Shown piece by piece: positions 1-9,912 of a stretch of 39,603 nucleotides of DNA. Position 1 is the stretch's first letter; each line of letters begins with the position of its first letter. A program made the translations under genes and the position numbers. The notes beneath the pieces are model-generated. The model saw nothing but the letters and a program-made list of their open reading frames with translations, made no database searches and had not been told where the DNA came from. This DNA comes from Apostichopus parvimensis (Eukaryota; Echinodermata; Holothuroidea; Aspidochirotida; Stichopodidae), in NCBI GenBank assembly GCA_000934455.1, contig KN882630.1, forward strand, positions 105,563 through 145,165, read 5' to 3'.

Positions 1-68
1 CTAAAAATACGTAATTTAACAGACAGGCAGACTGGCAGACGGGTAGACAGACGGGTATACAGACAGGA
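1..68. repeat. Short GACAG/GACGG repeats at window edge
   Basis: Repeated units of about 12 nt built on agacagrc-grgtagac. A simple imperfect tandem array cut by the window start. Confidence 0.6.
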
Positions 69-93
69 ACAAGTACATCCTCCAGGAAGCCAA

Positions 94-473
94 GTTATGA
101 CAACCAAGTCCTTGTACAGCTTTGGTTGTGTATCTTGTATTCGGGGTAGGGAGTGGTTTGTTTGGGGTGGGGGGGGGGAGGGTATGCGGGGCATAGAGTG
201 TTTACATAGTGCTTACACTAAATTACAAAGAAACTTTATAGAATCATCGAACAAAGTTATGACAACCAAGTCCTTGTACAGCTTTGGTTGTGTATCTTGT
301 ATTCGGGGTAGGGAGTGGTTTGTTTGGGGTGGGGGAGGGGAGGGTATGCGGGGCATAGAGTGTTTACATAGTGCTTACACTAAGTTACAAAGAAAATTTT
401 ATAGAATCATCGAACAAAGTTATGACAACCAAGTCCTTGTACAGCTTTGGTTGTGTATCTTGTGGCCAAATTC
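94..473. repeat. Tandem repeat, 162-163 bp unit, about 2.3 copies
   Basis: Unit starts gttatgacaaccaagtcc at 94, 256 and 419; the third copy stops at 473. Copies are nearly identical, differing mainly in the length of the G run (about 168-179 versus 329-342) and a few bases. The reading frame through it encodes a repeated peptide only because the DNA repeats. Confidence 0.95.
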
Positions 474-1247
474 TGCTCCACAAATGCAGGACTAAGATTT
501 CCTATATGTCATCATGAAAATGTCACGATTTCCTTCTGCTGTTCTGTCAAATGTGGGGGAACTAATGGGGTAACATGTTTGTGGATCTTCATCACCATAA
601 ATGTAAATGTTATTGCTTGCGAAGTTTTACAAGGCCATGTTCTTCAATCAGACATTCTAAGGGTTACATTTTCACTCAAGTGACATTTTCTTCTCCTTCG
701 TCATTTTACATGAGAGTCTCTCGGCGATGGAGGATGGAGTTTGACCTTGGAAGAAGGATAACTTTACCAGAGTTAGTGAAATTTTTCATTCTTGCGCTCA
801 TGGTCATTTTCCCAATAAATGTAAAACATGAAAAAGCCTGCATCCATATATATATTGACATGATATATGCAATTAATTAGAGTAGCATGTAATGTTCTTA
901 TCAAACGTACATTCTTCTATACAAGAAGGTAGAATTTATTTTCGGAATGCGCGCAAATATTGAGGTACTTATAAAAAGGCAATAATGACAAACAAGAAAA
1001 TAAAGAGTAAGAAACATGGCCACTTGGTCGATTTAGTGTCACAGCACTAGTCACGAGTCTGTGTCAGTAAAGACAAAAGCTAATTCACACTAACCAGTCA
1101 TACTTCCATTATCATCAGCTCTATATGCGCACTAATTCGATTCCTTAGTAACATGTACTTGGAGTAAGACATTCATTCAGGTGATGTTTAGAACCTGAAT
1201 TATTACTTTAAGTTCAGGGGAGGGTTGCAAACTAAAGAGACTTTGCT
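474..1247. other. Non-coding interval
   Basis: AT-rich unique sequence. Two short open frames (447-683 and 575-880) have no recognisable protein character. Nothing further seen. Confidence 0.6.
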
Positions 1248-1255
1248 GTTTTACC

Positions 1256-2750
1256 CAGCGACGTAGCCAGGAATTTGAAAGGGGGGGAGCACTTTTTGCG
1301 ATTGATATGGATTTTCAAAGTTGTAGGCACGACTATCTGAGCGGAGCGCCACCATCGGTTGGCGCGGAGCGTACAAGAAAATTTTTGGTTTTACAAACCC
1401 CCCAGATGGCCGGAAACAGCCCTTCCCGAGTGTTCATTCTGGTTCCCTGGCCTCTTGCTAACTTGAGACACCTCATTCAATATCACTTTTAAACCCAAAA
1501 AACAAACGAGTTAAAATAGTACGTAATTCAATACTACATAATGTAGTCAAATTAGCAAGGTACATGTACAGAGTAGTCTTACTTTTCAACTTCTGATACT
1601 TGTAGAAACAAAGATAGGCCAGAAATGTCTTTGATACAACTATAGCCAGTAGTTGTCTTTGATACAACTGTAGCTAGTAAATGTTTAAGTTAGCCTAATA
1701 AGAGAAGGCGAGAGCTATCCGACGATTGCCATCTGATGCAAATTTCTCAACTGTTTTCTCAACTGAAATATTATCTGCGTAAACGGGTTCTTAACTACAT
1801 GTTAAAAAACTGACAAGATCGGATCCTAGTCTTTTTCGGCGGGTAGAGTGTTGAATGAAACGGCACGCGATAGAAATGACAGCCTAGATGACAGCCTGAA
1901 TAGGTCACCTAATTTAGCCATATTCTTGCTACGCTCATTTCAATAGTTTTTCCTGTCTATAGACTCTTAAACTCGTCCAGCAAGCTTATCGATTTGAATT
2001 ATGGGTGTTTTTTAAAAAAAGATAACTTGGCCAAAAAAATGTAGGCCCGGGCCTACAGTGCTACATACTGGCTACGCCCCTGATCATATGTTATCATTAT
2101 CAGCAGATAATGTTCTTTTACATAATATATCAGAAAGACAAACATAGTGCTCTTTTACAATTTTTCTAGTAGGATGATTCTTGTTTATTATCCAATGTCT
2201 GGACTTTAATACATTTGACGAACTTAACTGATGGACAATATAAACTTTCATATTTTGTAATATAGCCAGATATGCAGTGGCCTAAAAACAAATATCGTTA
2301 TCGCAGTGTATTAGCAGTGTAATAATTATTATAGGAAGTGCGTATCACATACGATTGCTAGCTTAGTTTCATAACAGGCTGTTCGTGCAACAACTTAGGA
2401 CGACTCATAGAATGAACGTTGTCGACGTTGTTGTGCATACAGTTCTTGACATTCCATAGAGTGCGGTTAGGTAGGCAATATGTATTTTATTACGCAGTGG
2501 CCAACTGTAGGCTTGTAATTGGCTATAAGCTAAATTTAGCTAATTGCATCTGCCAAACTAAGTAGGTAGTTGAATCAGTAAGCGTGAATGTTACTACGAT
2601 TACAATCGAGTTAACGGAGCTGACAAGTGTTCAAGATCAAAAGAGCACTGACAAAATACCATGCTAAAAAAACGACAGTTTAAAAAAAAAATCGACACTG
2701 AAAGGGGGGGAGCGGTCGCTCCCCCTGCTCCCCCCCTGGCTACGTCCCTG
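1256..2750. mobile_element. Non-autonomous hAT-like DNA transposon
   Basis: Left end CAGCGACGTAGCCAGG and right end (reverse complement) CAGGGACGTAGCCAGG form terminal inverted repeats differing at one of 16 bases. Both ends are flanked by the direct repeat GTTTTACC (1248-1255 and 2751-2758), an 8-bp target duplication as made by hAT transposases. The 1,495-bp interior has no transposase ORF. An extra copy of the terminal motif (CTGGCTACGCCCCTG, 2068-2082) lies inside and is preceded by a perfect 18-bp palindrome (2040-2057), which suggests a composite or internally duplicated element. Confidence 0.85.
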
Positions 2751-2758
2751 GTTTTACC

Positions 2759-3184
2759 AAACAGTTCGTCCATTCTGAGAACTTGTCGCTTATGAGCCAT
2801 TCATTCCGTCGATTGGAGACACAAGGATAGTGGCGCAGGCAGTGGAGTTGAGTGTGTGTGCGGGGGGAGGTGGGGGTGGGATGGGGTGGGGGGACATGGA
2901 ATTACTGTGCGTTTGGAAATCAACTTCGCCAAGTTAAGGGAGAGTTTGTACACGCTTTCAAACCTGTCCAGGTTTGTTCTAATTCAAGTCTCTACATTGA
3001 ATTCCTGACAGGGGAAGAAATTCCGCGTTATTCGGAGTCACAAATTTTAAGAAATGACGTTACTAGTAAGTCGGTAATTTTGTAATGTTTCTCTGTAATG
3101 TGTGTAGTACTGTATGTGTCATTTTGCAATTGCGAAAATAGTTTCATCAAGAATATGAGTTCAGACTACGGATTTCAGCTGAAA
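2759..3184. other. Non-coding interval with G-rich tract
   Basis: Contains a G-rich stretch (about 2852-2897) that opens a spurious 77-codon frame. No recognisable gene. Confidence 0.5.
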
Positions 3185-3204
3185 GTGCAGGTGACATGAT
3201 AGTA

Positions 3205-3385
3205 ACCAGTCTTGAAATCAAGTACTTTTATCCGAGCACCAAGTCCTTCTGTTACTTGAAATTCTGAGAACCAAGTACTACAGTCCGAGTACTGCTTTCT
3301 AACATAGTCGGAGTACCAAGTACCAGTGTCCCAGTACAACAGTTAATAAGCCGAGTGCGGAGTTTATCCGAGTACTTATATGATT
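3205..3385. repeat. Degenerate repeat built on aagtac / gagtac motifs
   Basis: Words such as caagtact, cgagtact, ccaagtacc and ccagtac recur every 10-25 bases. Likely an old minisatellite; boundaries are approximate. Confidence 0.55.
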
Positions 3386-4559
3386 ATTAAATATAACAAT
3401 AATCTTATGCTTATAACTGTCCCCTGATGATATTTTTAAACAGTTGAATATGATGACATTATTCAGATCCTGTTAATATTTGCCCAAATACAGAATCAAT
3501 AGAGATAACAAAAGAACTCTTTATTCATATTTCAGTGCAGTGTATTTCAGTTGCGACAACAAAGCAATAGACAAGGTATGTACATAAACACCAACAAATG
3601 GAGCAAAACCAAGATTTATGAGAGACAAGCAAAATATATATCTTTCTCATTGTGGTTATACAGGTATATAGATAACTAAGTCCCCCCCCCCCCACCCTTC
3701 TCACCCACTTCTTCTTCTTGTTATGAATGAATGAACATATTAGATTTGACACCTCTTGCCCACCAGTGTGTAGCTTCCTCCTTTAATAGCAACTGAACCT
3801 CTCTGTCTCTTATAGATAGCTAAACAAAGTTGCAAACATCTATTTCCCAACTATTAAATCCCTTTATCCCTCCCACCCTACCCCTCCCCTACTCACCCCA
3901 ACAACCCTGGTAATTGCCCCTTTAACCTTGAGAAATAATTTTACTTTAGCCTACTACATGGTTCTTATCGGATATAATATGGCAAGAAAATGACAATATA
4001 TTTGGATACAAGAAGAGCTTGTATTGTTGATGTCAATAATAATTTGAAAATTATGCAGAAATAAAGAAGAGGAAAAAAAAAGTGCTTTTGAAGTGGTGCC
4101 TAATTTATGCAAAAGTATCAAATAAATTTAATGTGATCATAAAAATTGTTTTCTCTATATACAATGATTTACACCTAAAGTTTTAAATGCAAGGTCTATT
4201 TCCATAGCAACTTTGAGCTCTTGTCTAAAAAAAATTAGTTCATAATCAAAATGTTAGAAAAAGAAATATTGTCAAGTTTTGCCGATTAACTGTTTCTTTG
4301 TTTACCTGTAAAGATGTTTTGATTCATGTGAAGAAAAGCTTCTCTTCAGGGTGTTTCAGATCAATCGTTTTACCTAAATAATTAGTATGAAATGTTGCAT
4401 GATCCGACGATATTGATTAGCAAGCCTTAGATTTACAAAATCTTTCACACTTTCATTAAAAAAATGCAATTGTGTCCAGAGAGAATAAGTAGCATTTATA
4501 AATCATCATGGAGAGAAATTTGTTAAACATCTGGAATAAATTGCTGAAGAATTAAAACA
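3386..4559. other. Non-coding, AT-rich interval
   Basis: Holds a C tract at about 3680-3693 and a C/T-rich stretch at 3865-3900. No coding or structural signal recognised. Confidence 0.5.
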
Positions 4560-4565
4560 TGTACA

Positions 4566-4870
4566 GTCATAAATAAGCATAGACGTCTGAATGTAGCCTG
4601 AATATGGGTGTAGCATAGATCACACTGAGTCCTGTTGCAGGTGAAGCAGGAATAAGAGTGTAACATAGACACTCAACTTAGTCCTGCTGCAGGTCTTTCT
4701 AGGGTAACCCAGGTACAAGTGCAGCCTAGTTAGCTTAGAACCAATTGGTGCAGCAAAGTTACAAATGTTGTCTTAGAGTAAAGCCTGGATTCAGTGGTAT
4801 TGCTGGGTAGACTCTACACCAATGTATACCACAGGTATGAGTGTAGCTAACTAAGTATTTTACTCGTGTA
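4566..4870. repeat. Degenerate tandem repeat, unit about 70 bp
   Basis: Recurring phrases such as gtgtagcatag / gtgtaacatag, actgagtcctgttgcaggt / acttagtcctgctgcaggt, and tgagtgtagcta. Two copies are clear (about 4597-4695); the rest is eroded. Confidence 0.5.
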
Positions 4871-5374
4871 CCAGTCGATGATGAAGGTAATTAGCATAAG
4901 CAGATCACCTCCATATTTTGAGCCAGCTATTTATGAAAATTTTATTTCTGGTCACTTCATCAAAGTTTGGCAGACACATAAATAATTGACTGCCAATATC
5001 ATAAATTGGATTAAATGATGAAATGTTTACCAGTGAGCCAACACTACCCACCGGCACTTTCTCCTGTTTTCAGTCATTCTCAGTTGAAGTACTGCTACAT
5101 CATTAAAACAATGTCGGTTGAGTAAAATTTTCGCTTGTTATAGAATTTTTCAAAAAAAATATTTTTCAGAACTTTTGAACTAAATATAAGACATACAATT
5201 CTTAGAATGCAAACTTTGACTTCAATATTGATTTGTTTAAGTTAGAGATCATAACTATAAATACATGAAAGCAAAAGACATATTTCAGATTTTTTTCTTC
5301 AGGCTGAAAGTGAATTTTTAAACTTTTAACAAAAAGAATATGAAGGGTTGAAGAGATTAATAAGAATAGCATCT

Positions 5375-5880
5375 TAATCAGTAGGCATGAAATGTGCCAC
5401 AAATTAACCAGTACGCATGACAGGTGCTATGATATTGATGCCTAACAGAAGGCAAATAATAACCAATATGCATGAAACAATGCCACACAATTAGCAATGC
5501 ATGGCACATGCCAAACATAGCAAATTATGCATGAACAATGCCGAAGATTAACACTATCGATAGCAATTGTAAAACAATAGTAACAACAATAGCAAGATTC
5601 TGTTATGCATGACAAACAAATGCCAACTTTGAAATGTCAAACCATATAGGCATTGTTGCATGACACATGCCAAACACTAAAAATTATGCATGACATGCCA
5701 AACATCCATGACAAATTTCAAACCTTATCATTATGTCGATGCCAAAACAGAAGCGTTATGAGTGTAAAACGCATGATATGTGTCAAACATTTATCACTGT
5801 GCATGGCAAGTGTCATGCAATAATAATTATGCATGACAGACAGCAAACAGTAACTATTATACATGACAAATGCCTCTCAC
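5375..5880. repeat. Degenerate minisatellite with ATGCATGACA core
   Basis: About 500 bp in which attatgcatgacaaatgcc-aaac-like units recur at irregular spacing of roughly 25-40 bp (for example near 5413, 5470, 5497, 5528, 5604, 5658, 5686, 5779, 5800, 5830 and 5861). It lies downstream of the NR0B polyadenylation candidate. Confidence 0.75.
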
Positions 5881-6109
5881 ATTAATGTTTATGTCGTTCT
5901 GATTAAAGGTGAATTAAAGAGGGAAACATCCTCTCTTCCCGGTCAAGTCAAAGCTGCGGATAATATCATAAGAACTTACGGCAAGAGTAATAGACAGAAT
6001 GTGTAAGAGTGATGTATATACGTTAACTTCAAAAACTTAGCTGAAATTAATGTTCTTTCTCTAAAAGATATGAAATACGTTTGCCATCAAAAAAGTGAAA
6101 ATATCAGTG

Positions 6110-6115
6110 TTTATT
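6110..6115 (-). terminator. Candidate polyadenylation signal for NR0B
   Basis: AATAAA on the minus strand, the first one I find downstream of the stop codon, implying a 3' UTR of about 0.5 kb. The interval also holds a CAT/CGT-rich trinucleotide stretch just after the stop (about 6568-6599). No cleavage-site evidence. Confidence 0.35.
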
Positions 6116-6608
6116 CCCATCCAGTGAAATATGTTACATGAAAATCGGCAATACCATAAAAGAGGTATGCTTTGAGATATATAAAGACATATATCTTAGT
6201 CATAAGATTGTAGATGGGTGTGCTAACTCAATGATTAATAACCCACACTAAAACTAAATTTGTCTGCCAAAAAATGATGGGAAAAAAAAAAAATCCAAGA
6301 ATATGAATAAATATAGCACAAAAGGAACTCCATATTTGCTATATAAGATTCTCCATACAGTGGTCCCCTTGCCTTCACCTCCACAAAACCTCTCCATTGG
6401 ATGATGCTTGGATGTTGGCATGGCAACAATTTTGACTTTCAAATTTCTCGGAATGACAATCTAGCCTTATCCTTGATGAAAATGTTCTTCTCGAAGATCA
6501 CATTTGGTACCAGTTTCTACCAACGGCCAGGGATGGATCCCAGAGTTTATATCCTGGGGTGGTTTGTCCATCGTCATCATAATCATCATCGTCATCATTA
6601 ACAATCTC

Positions 6609-6850
6609 TCATGGGTTGGCTAACATCTGTTTCAGAAGCTCCTCCATTGGGGCATCCCCGATGAGGTCTTGGAAGAAGAGCTGGGTGATGACCTTTGACC
6701 TAATATTGCGGAGTGGAGGAAGACTAAGTAAGATGTGGGCGAATCTAAGTGGGTCCGTAGGGTACATGGCGGTTTCGTACTCCCCCAAACGGAGTTGTGC
6801 TTGGCTCTGATGTGATTCCACCATTCCAGGGTTGACTAGGCCTGGTACAT
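6609..6850 (-). CDS. NR0B: NR0B (SHP/DAX-1-like) orphan nuclear receptor, exon 2
   Basis: Encodes the last two bases of codon 238 to residue 317 plus TGA. It follows an acceptor with a long pyrimidine-rich run and TTACAG. Joined to exon 1 in phase 1 it reads TIFFSS-DVPGL, matching the NR0B signature ILFNPDVPGL. The only intron of vertebrate SHP and DAX-1 falls in this same place. Residues 271-298 (PLRFAHILLSLPPLRNIR then VITQLFF) correspond to helices 10/11, and IGDAPMEELLKQML (301-314) corresponds to the region leading into the AF-2 helix 12. The protein ends ANP. Codons for R288-S289-K290-V291 coincide with a perfect DR1 receptor-binding element. Nothing is broken: no internal stop or frameshift. 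Confidence 0.93.
6689..6701 (-). promoter_or_regulatory. DR1 nuclear-receptor element inside NR0B exon 2
   Basis: AGGTCA-A-AGGTCA on the minus strand, a perfect direct repeat with one-base spacing as bound by RXR, HNF4 and COUP-TF type receptors. It also encodes R-S-K-V of the protein, so it may be coding coincidence. Confidence 0.4.
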
Positions 6851-6997
6851 CTGTAACACAACACAAAAGAAAAGGAAAAAACAATTTATAAATTTATCTA
6901 CTTTATGATATTTTCATAAAATAAGGGAGGACATTTCTGTTTAAATGTCTCAGGTTTATAACAACCTTCAAAACATGGATCATAGGTTTTCATGTTT

Positions 6998-7020
6998 TGA
7001 CCTCTGATGACCTTTGACCT
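6998..7020 (-). promoter_or_regulatory. DR1 plus overlapping DR4 nuclear-receptor half-sites
   Basis: A perfect DR1 (7008-7020, AGGTCA-A-AGGTCA on the minus strand) is followed by a third AGGTCA (6998-7003) spaced four bases away, giving a DR4 as well. It lies about 150 nt into the intron from exon 2, within what appears to be a dispersed repeat. Confidence 0.4.
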
Positions 7021-7147
7021 ACACTAAATTTTGTAAACTCTATACGCTACATAATCATACTGTGCATATATCAGCTCCTTTGTTGATCAGGTTCTGGAGA
7101 TAAGGCATTATTGAGATTTTCACATTTTGCCCTCTGCTGACCCCAAA

Positions 7148-7160
7148 TGACCTTTGACCT
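7148..7160 (-). promoter_or_regulatory. Third perfect DR1 element
   Basis: AGGTCA-A-AGGTCA on the minus strand, 140 bp from the previous one. Probably carried by the same dispersed repeat that ends in the hairpin at 7300-7328. Confidence 0.4.
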
Positions 7161-7676
7161 TTACAAAAACAATAGTGTTCTTGTACTTATTATAGGGAAG
7201 CTACATGCCATATATGAGAATTGCGAAGGTTCCCATCTTGAGATATCGTGTTTACAGGCTAGGGCTGCACATACACACACACTCCCACTTGACTGCAAAG
7301 GTTACTTGCCTGCCTATGGCAAGTAACCAAAAATGACAAAGCCACAGAAAACGTTGTAAAAACAGATGAGTTGAAGCTGAAAGCAAAGGTAGTAATGTTT
7401 ACAAAACAGTTAATAGGGGTAACCTTGAAATTTAATAAGTCACTTTATCAAGTTCAGTATCTTTAGGTCAGACCTTGAATGTTCAAGGCCAACATAATTA
7501 AAACACCAAAAATTGAACAATCCCATGGAACAATATTCTCGTCAAACTATTTTTTTTTTTTTTATGCGGTTCCCAGAGCTCTTTTCATTCCAGGGTACAG
7601 GTTTCTTTGCTAAAGTACATTCCCCTGATGATCCAAGGTTACACTAATCCGAGTTAATACAAGGAAGGTCACCGGG

Positions 7677-7920
7677 AGCACCCAGTGAAGGGGAAGAGAG
7701 GTCACCGGGAGTACCCAATACAGGAGAAAACAAGAAGGGAAAACAAAGACAGATAGGAAAGCAACATTTTACTGAACTATGTGAGTTTATGACAAATGTA
7801 CGGCCAGAACAGAGAAGAAATGTATCTTAATAAACTAGTGCCAATTACATTACCAATAGAAAGATTACAATGAGCATGGAATAAGAGTGTAGTGGGACAT
7901 TGGGGGTGGGTGGGGAGGGG
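7677..7920. repeat. Tandem duplication, copy 1 (246-bp offset)
   Basis: Starts agcacccagtgaagggg and ends in a G-rich tail; repeated with few differences from 7923. Also contains an internal gtcaccgggag doublet (about 7668 and 7703). Confidence 0.9.
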
Positions 7921-7922
7921 TC

Positions 7923-8251
7923 AGCACCCAGTGAAGGGGAAGAGAGGTCACCGGGAGCACCCAATACAGGAGAAAACAAGAACAGAAAACAAAGACAGAA
8001 AGGAAAGCAACATTTTACTGAACTATGTGAGTTTATGACAAATGTACGGCCAGAACAGAGAAATGTATCTTAATAAATTAGTGCCAATTACATTACTTTT
8101 GAGGGCTCCTCTGGGAAGCAGTGCTTCTGCACTGAGCAGGACTACCTTCATTACAGATGACAATAATAAAAAATAAAATAAAAAAAATCCAGAAAGATTA
8201 CAATGAGCATGGAATAAGAGTGTAGTGGGACATGGGGGGTGGGGAGGGGGA
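7923..8251. repeat. Tandem duplication, copy 2, with a 94-bp insertion
   Basis: Aligns with 7677-7920 except for extra sequence at 8097-8190. Confidence 0.9.
8097..8190 (+). mobile_element. Short inserted fragment with A-rich tail, probable retroelement 3' end
   Basis: Present only in copy 2 of the surrounding duplication, replacing four bases. Ends in gacaataataaaaaataaaat followed by an A run, like the 3' tail of a 5'-truncated LINE or SINE. Family not recognised. Confidence 0.5.
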
Positions 8252-9658
8252 ATGAAGGAGAGGCCTACAGCAAAGAACTTAGTGCTCACATTTTGTGTAG
8301 CAGTATTTCAGGCTTTGAAGTATAAAATACTGTGGTTTCTGTCTTCAAACACAGCTACACATCCAGGACCTTGTATATGTATATATAGCGAGTTGCCCAT
8401 TTACATAGCATCTTACCATGCGATACCAAAGAACCACATCATACCCTGACCTAGTCTAAGATTCGTTCTTTGAGGCACAGTTTGTGCTTGGGTCAGTTGG
8501 TTTAATGTCCTTCTTTTATTCATAGCTTGCTGTAAATATGTGTATCCATATTAATTGTTGTTACGATACCACACTGTGGACAAATTTATACCAAGGTAAA
8601 ACCAAGGAGGAAAAAAACATTTTCTTTTTTCTTGGCATTTTGCTCATGAAAAGTACACCTCATTGACAGGTAAAGATAATAGTTGTGTTAAAGTAAGTTG
8701 CCCCATGCATAGCTTAAATAATTTGTTTTATAGTTTCTATGTAAATGATTACGCATTCCATAAAAGTGGGTGTGGTCATGTCAGACATTCATGAGTTGAA
8801 AGTTACTTAAGAGCTGTAAGTAATTAAGCAATGCAGGTTTCTATTTAATATAGTATATATTGTGTAGGTTTTGTAAAGTTTTTAAAAAGTAGAATGTGTT
8901 TGTTTGATTTATTTTTGTTGTTGTTTGTGTGTAAACTTAAAGGGGTTGCACACTTTCAAGCTATAAAGGTAAATAACTGAAAGTAGGAATAAATCCTTGT
9001 ATTAACACCTTCCTCTTTAGAAACATGTGTACAGTGTTTTTTTTTTTTGTGACCACAATCTTACTGTGATCAGGTTTAAGCATTTGGCGGGCAACCTCTG
9101 AGTGAACAGCTCAATGAGGGGGAATTTCTGCAGGAGCAGCCTTGCAGTGAAGAATAAAGAATTGCTATCGCTTCATGCTTTTCTGAAGCTGTCCATTAAA
9201 GTTAGAAGCCATAGAATGCAAAAGTTGTGTTCACTTTTTCTTAAACAAAGCTGTAAGTTGGTCAAGCCACATACATTCAGTCCACAATGGCAAATACAAT
9301 GGTTGAAGCAAACTTGCCACAACTTTGGGTTCATTATGAAGCATGATATTTCAGAAATGTTCATATTAAGTATTAACAAAATCTTTGAGTTCACTAACAC
9401 TATTTTTAAAACACTTTTAGAAGTTTAAATAATGACATATCAATACAGTGTGGGTGCCATACATAGCACAGACTAAGAAAGGCAAATTATCCTGGGAGTG
9501 GGAGAATTGTGTCGGAATTAGTGAAAAGAGGGTTAGTATTAGTGTCTCAATGAAGAGAGATGTGCTGTGAGTGTAACATGGTAACAGGTGTTGGAACTAT
9601 GCAGGGGAATATGTTTTAACATATATGAATGACTGTACATAATACTAAATACAGCTTG
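8252..9658. other. Intronic interval without recognised features
   Basis: AT-rich. A 108-codon plus-strand frame (9102-9428) has no family resemblance or coding-like composition. Nothing else seen. Confidence 0.5.
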
Positions 9659-9659
9659 T

Positions 9660-9912
9660 CACAGGCTATGTAACATTAACTACTGTAATAGCCTATACAC
9701 AAAGCAATCACGTTATGTTATATTGTATATCCAAGGATATCACAGGCTATGTAAAATTAACTACTGTATGGCATATACACTAAGCAATCACTTTATGTTA
9801 TATTTTAGGATATCACAGGCTATGTAACATTAACTACTGCATAGCCTGTACACTAAGGAATCACTTTATGTTATATTGTATATCCAAGGATATCACAGGC
9901 TATGTAACATAC
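9660..9912. repeat. Tandem repeat, unit 73-81 bp, about 3.2 copies
   Basis: Units start cacaggctatgtaacattaa at 9660, 9741, 9814 and 9894 (partial). Each carries tactgtatagcctatacact and atcactttatgttatat. The third spacing is 80; the second unit lacks a gtatatcca segment, making it 73. Confidence 0.95.

Larger units (their letters stand above)
6985..7328 (+). repeat. Dispersed repeat copy 1 ending in CA tract plus hairpin
   Basis: Contains repeated tgacctttgacct words, tatcgtgtttacag, a CA tract (7269-7282), then gcaaaggttact and a perfect 11-bp stem (7300-7310 with 7318-7328, loop of 7). The same order of parts occurs at 15915-16018, so it is a family, not a unique structure. Class unknown; the left boundary is a guess. 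Confidence 0.6.

Noticed and set aside
97-495. 132-codon plus-strand frame with repeated peptide
   Set aside because: The repeat comes from the 162-bp DNA tandem repeat, includes G-run glycine/tryptophan stretches and has no family likeness.
1307-1492. ORF inside the hAT-like element as a transposase fragment
   Set aside because: No similarity to the hAT catalytic or dimerisation regions that I can recognise; the element seems non-autonomous.
6616-6810. Plus-strand frame across NR0B exon 2
   Set aside because: Antisense shadow of a real coding exon.
9102-9428. 108-codon plus-strand frame in the intron
   Set aside because: AT-rich composition typical of chance frames, no domain, antisense frame of similar length.
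9660-9912. CRISPR-like repeat array
   Set aside because: Units are contiguous tandem repeats without unique spacers, in a eukaryotic intron.
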